A DNA stretch of 64,000 nucleotides from Alphaproteobacteria bacterium (GCA_022825235.1 JAJDYI010000017.1:124001-188000), one strand, 5' to 3'; positions 9,248 through 17,910 are shown, counted from the stretch's first letter. The notes: generated from the sequence alone by a model not told the origin. Made by a program: numbers and translations.

Positions 9248-9915
9248 GCCGCATGCTCCCTGAGACGGAACACCACCGGGTGGCGGTCACCGGCACGCAC
9301 CCTAAGGCCGTCGATACCAGGGCGCACCGAACCATGTGAACGGCCCTTATAGCACCAAAATTTGTCATGATTTGGGCTAGAGGAGGGAGGGTTCGTCGCT
9401 CCCGTGTCGCTTGGATTTGCGATTGGGCGTTCGCCGACAAGGCGTTCGATGACAGGTCTCCCTGCCCCCGGTCGCCAGCTTTCGCGTAAGGTCGCGGCCC
9501 CGCGGCACGGAGAGGCCGCGAACCGGTCTGCCATCGATTTGCCTGTTGATAATTTGCCGCCAATCTGGTGGCTGGCAGCGGTGAAGCAGAGCGTTCACGT
9601 CGTTGGAGGAAGCTCGGCCAGCTGGTCTGGCCGGGTCGCCGACAACTTCGCTGATGGAACCAGGAAGTTTGGACCCGGCGGTTGCGCAGGATGCGCTTGC
9701 CGGGTGCACGGCGCTGGCGCGTTCTCGGGCCCCCTTCTCGTGACGAGGGGTTGCCGTCACCGGGGGGCGGTGCTGGCCGTGCGCCGATTGGCGGTCGGAA
9801 CGCTCCAGCTAGTTGCCATAACGATTCGGAAATGTGGCGGAGCGAGCACTGCGGGAGCGGCCATGCACGAACTACCGTTACGTCAGCCGGTTCGAGGGTC
9901 TGTTACCGCCGCGAA
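9248..9915. other. Intergenic region, no supported gene
   Basis: About 670 bases separate the methyltransferase start from the next SDR stop. Open frames on both strands here have no recognisable motif or plausible ribosome-binding site. The stretch near 9340-9370 is AT-richer (TATAAG on the minus strand at about 9347-9352) and could hold the cluster promoter, but no convincing -35 box is visible. Confidence 0.5.
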
Positions 9916-10704
9916 CTACAGACTCATGCCGCCATCGAGAAAGAGGGTCTGCCCCGTCATGTAATCCGACGCGGCGGAGGCCAGATAGAGCGCGAGATAA
10001 CCCACTTCGCACAACTCGCCGTGGCGCAGCAAGGGAACGCTGCGGGCGGCCATGTCCCTGGTCCGCTGCATCCCGTCGTCGCCGACCGTTACCGGGTCCG
10101 GAAAAATGCCCGGCGCGATGCTGTTCACGTGCACCCCGTACGGCGCCCATTCAAGCGCCTGCGCCCGGGTGAAGCCGGCCAGGCCGGTCTTGGCAATCGA
10201 GTAGACGACCATGTCGCCGCCGCCTTGCCGGGCGGTCCAGGACGAAATGTTGATCACCTTGCCGGAACGCCGCTCCAGCATGTGCGGCCCGACGGCTCGG
10301 GTGCACAGTATTGCCTCGGTCAGATTGACGTCGATGACCAGGCTGAGTTCCTCGTCGGTCAGAGCTGGGGTTGCCTCCCCGGGCAAGGCCACCAGCGGTT
10401 TCCGAATGGCGTCTCCCAGATTGTTGACCAGGACGTCAATCCGGCCAAAGGTCTCCATGACCGTATCGATTGCCAGTTGCACTCCGGCGTTCCCGGTGAC
10501 ATCCGCGACCACCGGGACCACCTGACGACCACTGGTCTCAGCGATCTCGGCCGCGACGCCTTCGACGTAACGCGGAGTCAGGGAATTGATTGCCACATCG
10601 GCGCCGGCTTCGGCCAGCACCTGGGCAATGCCCTTGCCGATGCCGCGTCCGGCACCGGTGATCAACACCACTTTGTCTGTCACATCAAAGGCGTCTGGCA
10701 GCAT
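9916..10704 (-). CDS. Short-chain dehydrogenase/reductase (FabG-like)
   Basis: SDR of 262 residues with TGAGRGIG at 16-23, an NNLG structural motif near 94-97 (NNAG in most relatives), and catalytic S155, Y168 and K172. The C-terminus keeps the tetramer-interface pattern DYMTGQTLFLDGG. It is not clearly in the same transcript as the methyltransferase cluster, 670 bases away. It may share a transcript with the quinone oxidoreductase 96 bases upstream. Substrate unknown. Confidence 0.85.
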   Translation of the reverse strand: MLPDAFDVTDKVVLITGAGRGIGKGIAQVLAEAGADVAINSLTPRYVEGVAAEIAETSGRQVVPVVADVTGNAGVQLAIDTVMETFGRIDVLVNNLGDAIRKPLVALPGEATPALTDEELSLVIDVNLTEAILCTRAVGPHMLERRSGKVINISSWTARQGGGDMVVYSIAKTGLAGFTRAQALEWAPYGVHVNSIAPGIFPDPVTVGDDGMQRTRDMAARSVPLLRHGELCEVGYLALYLASAASDYMTGQTLFLDGGMSL

Positions 10705-10800
10705 GTCTGGTCTCGTTATGGAAGGGTGTCGCCGCCCCGCGGCATGGCACTGATGAACGTCGCGGCAGGGGCGCCGGGACCGGGCCGCGCAACCGCTAGG

Positions 10801-11784
10801 CTAGGGCATCAGGACGGTTGAACCGGTCGTCTTGCGAGCCTCGAGGTCGGTGTGGGCCTGAGCCGCATCACTCAGTCGGTAACGCTGGTTGATTTCAACT
10901 TTCAGGATGCCGTCGGCGATCAGGCCGAACAGTTCCGCAGCATTGCGTGCGCGCGCCTCTGGGTCCTTGACGAAATAGTACAGGCCGCCGCGGGTGACAT
11001 TTTGCGCCTTCATCGCCAGGCGGGCGGTATTCAGGGCCGGGGCCGGGCCAGACGACTGGCCAAACGACACCATCCAGCCGCGATCGGCCAGGGCGTCGAT
11101 GCCCTTGTCAAAGGTGTCCTTGCCGACGGAGTCGTAGACGACGTTCACGCCTTTTCCGTCGGTGAGGTCGCGCACCGCTTTACCGAAATCGACCTCGCGA
11201 TAAAGGATCGGGTGGTCACATCCGTGAGCTTGGGCGAGGGCTGCTTTTTCTCCGGTGCCGACCGTGCCAATCACGGTGGCGCCGAGGTGCTTCGCCCATT
11301 GGCAGACCAGCAGCCCGACGCCGCCGGCAGCGGCGTGCACCAGCGCCGTGTCGCCGGGCTTCACCTTGTACAGATCGCGCACCAGGTAGTGCGCGGTCAG
11401 TCCCTGAAGCGTGGAGGCCGCCGCGGTCTCGTCAGTCGTCCTGTCATCCAGCTTGATCAGGTGACTGGCATTGATCAGCCGCTGCTCGGCGTAGCTGCCG
11501 CGGTGCATGCAATAGGACACGCGGTCGCCGACGGCGAGATCGATCACGTCGGGCCCGACCTCCTCGATGACGCCGGCGCCTTCCATGCCCAGAACGACCG
11601 GGAAATCCTTCATGGGATAGCCGCCGGACCGCTGTTGAACGTCGATATAGTTCAGCCCGACCGCGGTATGCCGAAGACGCACTTCACCCGTGCCCGGGTC
11701 GCCGACGGACACGTCTTCCCAGCGCATTACGTTGGGCCCGCCGGTCTGGTGAATTCGGATTGCTTTGACGGTGGTTTCGCTCAA
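10801..11784 (-). CDS. Quinone oxidoreductase-like (zeta-crystallin type) MDR enzyme
   Basis: Medium-chain reductase of 327 residues. It has a GroES-like N-terminal domain without zinc-ligand cysteines, the conserved substrate-pocket segment GLNYIDVQQRSGGYP, and a nucleotide-binding motif AAAGGVGLLVCQWAK. This matches NADPH:quinone reductases (QorA type), which reduce quinones or enones. It starts at ATG 11784, divergent from the exported hydratase at 11873. Assignment to the family is secure; the physiological substrate is not. Confidence 0.88.
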   Translation of the reverse strand: MSETTVKAIRIHQTGGPNVMRWEDVSVGDPGTGEVRLRHTAVGLNYIDVQQRSGGYPMKDFPVVLGMEGAGVIEEVGPDVIDLAVGDRVSYCMHRGSYAEQRLINASHLIKLDDRTTDETAAASTLQGLTAHYLVRDLYKVKPGDTALVHAAAGGVGLLVCQWAKHLGATVIGTVGTGEKAALAQAHGCDHPILYREVDFGKAVRDLTDGKGVNVVYDSVGKDTFDKGIDALADRGWMVSFGQSSGPAPALNTARLAMKAQNVTRGGLYYFVKDPEARARNAAELFGLIADGILKVEINQRYRLSDAAQAHTDLEARKTTGSTVLMP

Positions 11785-11872
11785 GGTTCTCGCCTTCCGA
11801 CAGCACCAGATTACTGGCCGAGCGGCCCTAATCTAGCGCTCCTGATCTCCAGCCAAAGTAGGGATTGTCATC

Positions 11873-12742
11873 ATGGCCAATCGGATCACCTTTATCCCGC
11901 TTCTGGTGGCCGCGGTAGTGCTGCTCCCTACTCTTGACGCGACGGCCTGTCCCGACGACCAAATCGTCGCTGCGACCGCCGAGGCCTTCCGTACGAAGAC
12001 TCCTGGACCGGGGTTCCCCGACGGCACATCTCTGGAGGACGGCTACTGCGCTCAAGACAAGTACCTGGCATCGCTTGCGGAGGAACTGGGTGAACGAACG
12101 GGGTACAAGGCCGGGCTGACCAATCAGGCACTGCAAGAGCGATTCGGCGCTATCGAACCGGTCGGCGGCGTGCTGTTCAAGTCGATGTTGCTGCCATCGG
12201 GATCCGAGATCGAGGCGGACTTTGGCGTCCGGTCGGTTTACGAGGCCGACCTCATCCTCACGGCCGCCGACGAACGGATCAACGAGGCGCGTACTTTGGA
12301 GGAAGCCGTCCGTTATCTGGGAGAAGTCACCCCATTCGTGGAGCTGCTTGACCTGGTCATCGCCGAAGGCGAGCCGCAGAACCTGGCGACGATCGTCGGC
12401 TACAACGTGGTGTCGCGTTACGGCGTAGTGGGCGAGGGCGTTCCCGTTGAGCCGACGCCGGCGTTCATCGAGGCGCTCAGGAAAATGGAGTCCGTCACAC
12501 TCGATGACACGGGCAGGGAAATCCAGCGCGCCAAGGGCGCCGCGATTATGGGACACCCCTTGAACGTTTTATTGTGGCTCGTCGAGCACGTCGGCGCCCA
12601 GGGGCAGCGGTTGCAGGCCGGCGATGTCCTCAGCCTGGGTGCCATGGGAACCTTCCACCTGACGGAAGCGGGGCGCACCATCACCGTGCGTTATACGGGG
12701 CTCCCGGGCGGTGACTCCGGGGCTGTCGTCACGTTTCGCTGA
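11873..12742 (+). CDS. Exported 2-keto-4-pentenoate hydratase/fumarylacetoacetase-fold protein
   Basis: Protein of 289 residues. A signal peptide (MANRITFIPLLVAAVVLLPTL, cleavage near DATA) precedes a domain resembling MhpD-type hydratases. Supporting stretches are RTGYKAGLTNQAL, a central FVELLDLV and a C-terminal strand pattern LQAGDVLSLGAMG. Cytoplasmic MhpD enzymes hydrate 2-hydroxypentadienoate in aromatic meta-cleavage pathways and need a divalent metal. Export is unusual, so this may be a periplasmic binding or lyase derivative. It is a single gene divergent from the quinone oxidoreductase and convergent with tRNA-Thr. Confidence 0.75.
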   Translation: MANRITFIPLLVAAVVLLPTLDATACPDDQIVAATAEAFRTKTPGPGFPDGTSLEDGYCAQDKYLASLAEELGERTGYKAGLTNQALQERFGAIEPVGGVLFKSMLLPSGSEIEADFGVRSVYEADLILTAADERINEARTLEEAVRYLGEVTPFVELLDLVIAEGEPQNLATIVGYNVVSRYGVVGEGVPVEPTPAFIEALRKMESVTLDDTGREIQRAKGAAIMGHPLNVLLWLVEHVGAQGQRLQAGDVLSLGAMGTFHLTEAGRTITVRYTGLPGGDSGAVVTFR

Positions 12743-12869
12743 GCCAAAGCGGGGATCTCGGTCGGTTCTCCTGAGCAAGCGAAAGCGACGATGTGGCCTT
12801 GATTGCGACCGAAGCCAAACGCTCTGCCGGTTCGATTTCGGATGACTTGATCCCGGTGCAACCGAGTGG

Positions 12870-13172
12870 TGGTGCCGCCGGAGTGAATTGAACACTCGAC
12901 CCCACCCTTCGCACCACTGCCGCTTTCGCGACCGCCGTCTGCACCCGTTGCGGCGCATCCGGCGTTTGGTGGTCCGGACCATCCCTTGACCCGCGAGGGG
13001 CCCCGCCCGTCTGGCCTCTACACCTTCTCGCGCTAGCGCGAGCTTGGCTCGGGATTGGCATGGGCCTCTTGGCCCGCAGCGTTCCCCGAATTTGAGCGGT
13101 TCAGCCCCGGCAATTACTCGCCGGGCAGGCAATTCCTACCAAGGGTGTGCTCTACCACTGAGCTACGGCGGC
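12870..13172 (-). tRNA. tRNA-Thr(GGU) interrupted by a group I intron
   Basis: The 5' exon is 13172-13138: acceptor GCCGCCG, D-arm GCTC/GAGC, anticodon stem CACCC, then TT and anticodon GGT. The 3' exon is 12909-12873, with encoded CCA at 12872-12870: AA, stem GGGTG, variable loop GGGTC, T-arm GAGTG-TTCAATT-CACTC, acceptor CGGCGGC, discriminator A. Removing 13137-12910 gives a complete cloverleaf with all stems paired and loop TTGGTAA. The interruption falls directly after the third anticodon base, a known insertion point for bacterial tRNA group I introns. Confidence 0.93.
12910..13137 (-). ncRNA. Group I intron (subgroup IC3-like), 228 nt, in the anticodon loop of tRNA-Thr
   Basis: Group I core elements are readable on the minus strand. 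P1 can form between exon TTGGT and GCTGA (13105-13101), with a U-G pair at the splice site. P2 is the hairpin at 13106-13125. The P3/P4 strand CTCAAATTCGGGGAAC (13096-13081) closely matches the Azoarcus tRNA-Ile intron. The P7 segment GGTGTAGAGGCCAGACGGG (13024-13006) and its partner region with GATGGTCC (12983-12976) follow. A GAAA-capped hairpin lies near 12922-12929. The last intron base is G, as required for the omega-G. There is no room for a homing endonuclease. It is probably self-splicing. Confidence 0.92.
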
Positions 13173-13546
13173 AATGACGGCGGGCACCATGACCCGCAGC
13201 CATATCGAAGCCTAACATGGCAAGGGCACCGGCGTCATGCGGTCGTGATCAAGCGCACCTGCAAGATCTGTGACCCCCTTATTGTCTCGTGCAGGTTGAA
13301 TTGCCACGCGGAGACGAGTGGCAGATGCGGAAAAGCCAAGCGCCCGTGACAACGTTCCCTCGGACAGACGCAGCAGCGAGAACACGTGGTTGCCTGACCT
13401 CATAGCCCGAGAGGATCCCGTTCGCTTTCGTTGGAGGTGAAGGGCCAACCCGAGCTTGGGGTCTGATTCTCTGTTGTGCTTGGTGGTGGCGATGGGGCGG
13501 TCACCCGAATGCGGCCCCAACGTGATCAAAAAGCAAGTAGCAATAA
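13173..13546. other. Intergenic region upstream of tRNA-Thr and the porin operon
   Basis: Holds the unmarked promoter of the minus-strand tRNA-Thr and the leader of the plus-strand porin operon. No coding frame here is supported. The paired inverted repeats near the porin start are listed separately. Confidence 0.5.
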
Positions 13547-13623
13547 TGCGAATAAGAATGCGTTGCATTCGCACTTCGACTAAGTTATTAATTTTGCGAA
13601 TGCGAGTCATTCCTACTCGCATT
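13547..13623 (+). promoter_or_regulatory. Two Fur-like inverted repeats upstream of the porin
   Basis: GAATGC-GTT-GCATTC at 13556-13570 is nested inside TGCGAAT...ATTCGCA at 13547-13573. A second perfect repeat, AATGCGAGT-N7-ACTCGCATT, lies at 13599-13623 and ends 13 bases before the porin ATG. The AATGCGAnTCATTC pattern resembles GC-rich versions of Fur boxes. The position fits repression by metal-loaded Fur. No binding data are available. Confidence 0.55.
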
Positions 13624-13636
13624 TCTGGAGTCCACC

Positions 13637-14887
13637 ATGAATACGAATCGGATCTTGTCCGCGATGCGCCACGGTGCTGCGGTCTGCGCGGCCTGTGCCG
13701 TAATCATGGCGCTCAGGTCGGGCGGTGCCATTGCTCAGGAGATGCCGTCGCCAGAGGAAATGTGGCGGATCATCCAGCAGCAACAGCAGGAGATCGAGGC
13801 ATTGAAGGAGCGGATCGGTGCTGGCGAGGCGCAGGTGGAGGAGACGACGCAGGCGATCGAAGCAGTGGTCGAATCCATGGATGCGGGAACAGCGGGCGCC
13901 GGTTGGTGGGACCGTACCCAGATCGGTGGCTACGGTGAACTGCACTACAACATCAAAGAGGACTCATTGGACAGGGTCGATTTTCACCGCTACGTCCTGT
14001 TCTTCGGCCACAACTTCAATGCTACGACGCGGATGTTTTCCGAGTTCGAGCTTGAGCACTCGCTGGCCGGCGAGGGCAAGCCGGGCGAGGTCGAGCTCGA
14101 GCAGGCGTACATCGAGCGCAACTTCAGCGACTCCGTTACCGGCCGGGCCGGGATCATGCTGATGCCCGTGGGTCTTCTCAACGAGGTCCACGAGCCGCCG
14201 ACCTTCTACGGCGTTGAGCGCAACAAGATCGAGAACGTCATCGTCCCGACCACCTGGTGGGAAGCCGGCGTCTCCGGCACGATGACGACAGAGGCCGGCG
14301 TCCAGGTCGATGTGATGCTCCACAGCGGCCTCAAGGTGCCGACGGACAGCTTCAAGATCCGGAGTGGTCGTGGCAAGGTCGCGAACCACGACTTCGAAGA
14401 GGGGGCTCTGACCGGGCGGATCCGCTACACGGGAATGCCCGGGGTCGAGCTGGCCGCCGCCGTTCAGCATCAGGCGGACCTCACGCAAGGCAGCGACGCG
14501 AGTGGCACCCTGATCGTGGGCAACGCGGACGTGACCCGGCCGATCTCCGATTCGATGTCGTTGGGGCTGCGGGCGCTCTACGCGGGATGGGAGATCGACG
14601 GCGATGAGGCGGCAGCGCTCGGCGCCGACTCCCAGAACGGGTGGTACCTCGAGCCGTCGGTCCGGATGGCCCTGGGCGGCGATGAATCGGTGGGCGTCTT
14701 TGCCCGCTACGAGACGTGGGACACCAGGGCCGGCAACAGCGCCGACACCGAGGAGAACCAGTGGGTCGTGGGAATCAATTACTGGCTGCACCCCAACGCC
14801 GTGCTGAAGGCCGACTACGCGACGCTCGAGAAACCCGGCTCGGAGGACGCACGCATGCTGAGCCTGGGCGTCGGTTACCAGTTCTAG
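13637..14887 (+). CDS. Outer-membrane porin (phosphate-selective OprO/OprP-like) with N-terminal coiled coil
   Basis: Protein of 416 residues starting at ATG 13637, 11 bases after GGAG. A signal peptide (cleavage near GGAIAQ) is followed by a polar heptad region, about residues 40-80, rich in Q and E (IIQQQQQEIEALKERI) as in trimeric porins. The rest is a beta-rich barrel with alternating polar and hydrophobic strands and a C-terminal aromatic (GVGYQF). A stretch GGYGELHYN opens the barrel. It heads an operon with an FMN-binding and a PepSY protein. Behind Fur-like repeats this suggests iron-compound uptake rather than phosphate; that is inference. Confidence 0.8.
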   Translation: MNTNRILSAMRHGAAVCAACAVIMALRSGGAIAQEMPSPEEMWRIIQQQQQEIEALKERIGAGEAQVEETTQAIEAVVESMDAGTAGAGWWDRTQIGGYGELHYNIKEDSLDRVDFHRYVLFFGHNFNATTRMFSEFELEHSLAGEGKPGEVELEQAYIERNFSDSVTGRAGIMLMPVGLLNEVHEPPTFYGVERNKIENVIVPTTWWEAGVSGTMTTEAGVQVDVMLHSGLKVPTDSFKIRSGRGKVANHDFEEGALTGRIRYTGMPGVELAAAVQHQADLTQGSDASGTLIVGNADVTRPISDSMSLGLRALYAGWEIDGDEAAALGADSQNGWYLEPSVRMALGGDESVGVFARYETWDTRAGNSADTEENQWVVGINYWLHPNAVLKADYATLEKPGSEDARMLSLGVGYQF

Positions 14888-14891
14888 TCAA

Positions 14892-15464
14892 ATGGGTACC
14901 ACGGCTCGCAGCATGGCCTGCGGGCCGTCGTCCCGGTTCCGGATCGCCTTTTCGCTTGCCGCCGGACTCCTGTCGGTTGTCCCTGAACGCGCCCTGGCCG
15001 ATGACATTTATCTCCCGCCGGCCGACTTCGTGGCACTGGCGTTCGGCGGCAAGCCGCCCTCAAGCAAGAATCTCTGGCTGAGGGGCGGCATTCAGGACGA
15101 CATCACGACCATCCTTGGCCATCGGTATGGCGGGTTGCGCATCAAGTACTGGCGGCACGGAAGCCGCACCGCCTGGATCCTGGAGGAGATCGGGAAGTAC
15201 GAGCCGATCACCGCGGGGTTCATCGTGGACCAGGGCAGGCTCGCCGAAATCCGAATCCTCATCTATCGTGAATCCCATGGCTGGGAAGTTCGGTATCCGT
15301 TCTTTACCGATCAGTTTCGCGGCCTTGAGCTGAAAGAGAACCGGCGCTTGACCGGACCGATCGACGGGATTTCCGGCGCCACGCTGTCGGTTTCGTCGAT
15401 CACCCGGCTGGCCGCTCTCGCCCTGTTTCTCGACGCGCGAGTTGCCGCCGATGCCGGAGGCTGA
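14892..15464 (+). CDS. Exported FMN-binding domain protein
   Basis: Protein of 190 residues with a signal peptide (cleavage near ERALA) and a C-terminal FMN-binding domain whose signature GISGATLS is at about 160-167. In NqrC/RnfG/NosR the Thr of this motif carries covalent FMN. It lies four bases after the porin stop and overlaps the PepSY gene. Exported FMN-binding proteins paired with PepSY membrane proteins are often linked to extracytoplasmic reduction of ferric compounds. Here the porin and the Fur-like sites point the same way. Confidence 0.78.
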   Translation: MGTTARSMACGPSSRFRIAFSLAAGLLSVVPERALADDIYLPPADFVALAFGGKPPSSKNLWLRGGIQDDITTILGHRYGGLRIKYWRHGSRTAWILEEIGKYEPITAGFIVDQGRLAEIRILIYRESHGWEVRYPFFTDQFRGLELKENRRLTGPIDGISGATLSVSSITRLAALALFLDARVAADAGG

Positions 15465-16230
15465 CGGAGCCAGGGCAAAATCGAGGAAGCGCTGGCGCCG
15501 GTGGGCGGCGACGGCACGAAGCTGGCATCGCCGAATTGGACTGGTGATCGCGGCACTCGTGGCGGTGTTGGCGATCACCGGGCTGCTGCTGAACCACGGT
15601 GACCGTCTGGGCCTGGACCGGATCAGGGTCGTGACGGGCTGGGTGGTCGACTGGTACGGACTGACACCGGTCGACGACCCCGTCCACTTCCGTGCGGGCG
15701 AACATTGGGTGAGCTGGATCGACGGGGCGGTTTACGCGAACGGGAGGAGGGTTGGCGATGCCAGAGGAACGGCCCGGGGCGCCGTCGCGCTCGACTCGCT
15801 GGTCGCAATGGCGACATCGGAGGCCCTCGTGATCTTCACCGGTGACGGGGAGCTGGTCGAACGCCTGGGTACGTCCTTTCTGCCTGGCGCCATCGCGCGC
15901 GTCGGGACGGCGGGATCCCAGGACCGGATCGTCATTCGCACACAGGAAGGCCAGTTCGCCAGCGATTCGGACCTGTTGACGTGGAGCCCGTTCGAGGACG
16001 AAGTTATCTGGTCCCAGACCGGCACTCCGACCGAAGCGGTGCTGAACGTGCAGCTGGCGGCCTACCGGGGACAGGGATTGCCGCTCAGCCGTGTGCTGCT
16101 TGACCTGCATTCGGGTCGGTTGTTCGGATCCGCTGGGGCAGCCGTGATGGATGCGGCGGCGATCTTCCTGCTCGTGCTGGTCGCGACCGGAATCGTGAAC
16201 TGGGCAGGCTTCCGGAGGCCCCGCCGGTAG
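15451..16230 (+). CDS. PepSY-associated membrane protein (putative ferric-reductase component)
   Basis: Protein of 259 residues. I start at ATG 15451; an in-frame TTG at 15442 is less likely. A basic N-terminus leads to WHRRIGLVIAALVAVLAITGLLL, a first membrane helix typical of PepSY-associated proteins with its conserved WH. A periplasmic region of about 170 residues follows, then LDLHSGRLFG and a last helix (AAIFLLVLVATGIVNW). It overlaps the FMN-binding gene by 14 bases, so the two are translationally coupled and probably form one membrane reductase. Electron source and substrate are not shown by the sequence. Confidence 0.72.
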   Translation: MPEADGARAKSRKRWRRWAATARSWHRRIGLVIAALVAVLAITGLLLNHGDRLGLDRIRVVTGWVVDWYGLTPVDDPVHFRAGEHWVSWIDGAVYANGRRVGDARGTARGAVALDSLVAMATSEALVIFTGDGELVERLGTSFLPGAIARVGTAGSQDRIVIRTQEGQFASDSDLLTWSPFEDEVIWSQTGTPTEAVLNVQLAAYRGQGLPLSRVLLDLHSGRLFGSAGAAVMDAAAIFLLVLVATGIVNWAGFRRPRR

Positions 16231-16321
16231 GTGCCTGTTTCGGTACCCCGCTGCCTGTCAGCCGATGCGCCGCTTGCTGTCGACGTTCGGGGTGTTGTCG
16301 GCAGGACGCGGCAGCCGAGTT

Positions 16322-16747
16322 TCAGCCACCGAGGATCGCAAACCCTTCGCGGGAGGCGGCCTCGTTCAGCCGCGTGTCAAAGCTGATGAAGCCGATGCTC
16401 GCTGGATCGTCGTCAGCTGCTGCCAGCGCGGCGGCCAGCTGCAGGGTGTCTGCGGCATGACGCGTGTGCACTCGAAGCAGTCGAGTGGCGACGCCTTTGA
16501 TCCGCTGGTCAGGCTGGACTTCGTACCAGGTTTGCGGCAGTGCCCGGAGACGCTCGAGGATGCTTGAGACTTCGGTCAGCGTGAGGCTTCCCTCACGTTC
16601 CCGCCGGGCAAGTGCCTCGGCATATTCGACCGTGGCGCCCCACCAGACCGCCATTCGGTCATCCCGCTCCGATCTTGGGGCGGCAAGTTCTCGGTGAAGT
16701 TCGTCGATCTTGAGAGCGATGGGCGCCGACGTGTCCCAGAAATTCAC
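16322..16747 (-). CDS. PIN-domain toxin (VapC-like)
   Basis: Protein of 141 residues with a PIN fold. The acidic residues expected for metal-dependent RNase activity are present: D5 (NFWDTSA), an E in VEYAEAL, D in HAADTLQLAAAL and D in ISFDTRLN. It starts with GTG overlapping the antitoxin stop by four bases. VapC toxins cleave tRNA or rRNA; the target here is unknown. Confidence 0.85.
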   Translation of the reverse strand: MNFWDTSAPIALKIDELHRELAAPRSERDDRMAVWWGATVEYAEALARREREGSLTLTEVSSILERLRALPQTWYEVQPDQRIKGVATRLLRVHTRHAADTLQLAAALAAADDDPASIGFISFDTRLNEAASREGFAILGG

Positions 16748-17079
16748 CGGCGACCGTCTTGTCGTTCTTCAGAACGTTCTTCGAGCAGGGCGTCCAGGAT
16801 TCGAGCGCCCGTGGCGAACGGCTCACCCAGTGCATTCAAAGGGCTCCCGGGACGGCGCCGCGACAGGGTTCCGGCGCGCTCCAACCGAGCGATCCTCGCG
16901 CTTTCGTCGGTATCGTCGGTTTCGGGCGTGTTTTCCGGGCCCCGTACGACCGGGACAATGCGCGCGACCGGGATTCCGCGGTCGAGAACCAGCACCGATT
17001 CCCCCGACCGGACCCACCGGAGATAAGCGCTGAGCCCATTCTTCACTTGGGAGATGGTGGCCCGGATCAAATCAGCCAT
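16744..17079 (-). CDS. Antitoxin of the Phd/YefM or VapB type
   Basis: About 111 residues from ATG 17079 (an ATG 15 bases upstream is possible). The N-terminus (MADLIRATISQVKNGLSAYL) has the strand-helix-helix pattern of Phd-type antitoxins, which bind their own promoter. GESVLVLDRGIPVARIVPV follows as the second conserved block. The C-terminal acidic, proline-containing tail would wrap the PIN toxin encoded immediately downstream. The pair is probably autoregulated. Confidence 0.82.
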   Translation of the reverse strand: MADLIRATISQVKNGLSAYLRWVRSGESVLVLDRGIPVARIVPVVRGPENTPETDDTDESARIARLERAGTLSRRRPGSPLNALGEPFATGARILDALLEERSEERQDGRR

Positions 17080-17187
17080 CCTCCATGTATGCATAAGGCT
17101 AAGTTTGTTACAGCGTTCAGATCAAGCGAGCCTGGTCAACGCGCAAGTGGCGGCGGGCTCCTTGCAGTCGGTCCGTCGGGCCTCGGT

Positions 17188-17910
17188 TCAGCGCCCGACT
17201 ACATTGCCGATGCCTCCCGCCGGCTGTCCACGAAGGTGGGCAGAAAGGCGGCGTTCCAGACGACGTGACACCAGAACGAACGTGTAGGTGATCACGAGGT
17301 AAATCAGGCCTGCCGTGACGTAGAGCTTGTAGGGCTCGAAGCTCTGGGCCACGATGATCCTAGCCACGCCGGTGAGGTCGAGAAGGGTGATGATCGAGAC
17401 GAGGGATGTTGCCTGCAGCAGGAACACAGCCTCATTGGTATAGGCGGGCAGCGACAGGCGGAAGGCTTTCGGCAGGATGATCCGGCGGTAGAGCAGCAGG
17501 CCGGACATGCCGAGGGAACGCGCCGCCTCCACTTCGCCGCGCGGCACCGCGAGCATGGCACCACGCAGGATTTCGGCCGTGTACGCCGCAGTGTTCAGCG
17601 TGAGCGTCAAGACCGCGCAGAAATAGGCTTCCCGGAACAGGAACCAGACACCCACCTGGTCGAGAAACGGCTGGAACTGGCCCGAGCCGTAGTAGACGAG
17701 AAACAGCTGAACCAGGAGCGGTGTGCCGCGGAAGTACAGCATGTAGCCGTAGGCGGGCACCCGGAGCATTCGTCGGGGCGAAAGGCGAGCCATCGCCACG
17801 GGGACGGCAAGGCAGAAGCCGGCCAGGAGGCTCAGGCCCGTGATTTCGAGCGTGAGGACCGTGCCCTCGAGGAGGCGGGGGAGGCTTTCCCAGACGATCG
17901 CGAGGTCCAT
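17188..17910 (-). CDS. Polar amino-acid ABC transporter permease (HisM/GlnP-like)
   Basis: Inner-membrane permease of 240 residues. ATG 17910 is one base after the stop of the sister permease; the open frame extends further upstream but inside that gene. It has five or so hydrophobic segments and the EAA loop that contacts the ATPase (EVEAARSLGMSGLLLYRRIILP). The periplasmic motif YFRGTPLLVQLFLVYYG is diagnostic of the His/Glu/Gln family. It is the last gene of the ATPase, binding protein, permease, permease operon. Confidence 0.93.
   Translation of the reverse strand: MDLAIVWESLPRLLEGTVLTLEITGLSLLAGFCLAVPVAMARLSPRRMLRVPAYGYMLYFRGTPLLVQLFLVYYGSGQFQPFLDQVGVWFLFREAYFCAVLTLTLNTAAYTAEILRGAMLAVPRGEVEAARSLGMSGLLLYRRIILPKAFRLSLPAYTNEAVFLLQATSLVSIITLLDLTGVARIIVAQSFEPYKLYVTAGLIYLVITYTFVLVSRRLERRLSAHLRGQPAGGIGNVVGR

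Noticed and set aside
9404-9964. 186-codon plus-strand frame in the 9.3-9.9 kb gap
   Set aside because: No recognisable domain; overlaps the end of the SDR gene on the other strand.
13212-13622. 136-codon minus-strand frame over the porin leader
   Set aside because: It runs through the inverted-repeat regulatory region and has no motif; the sequence is better explained as promoter.
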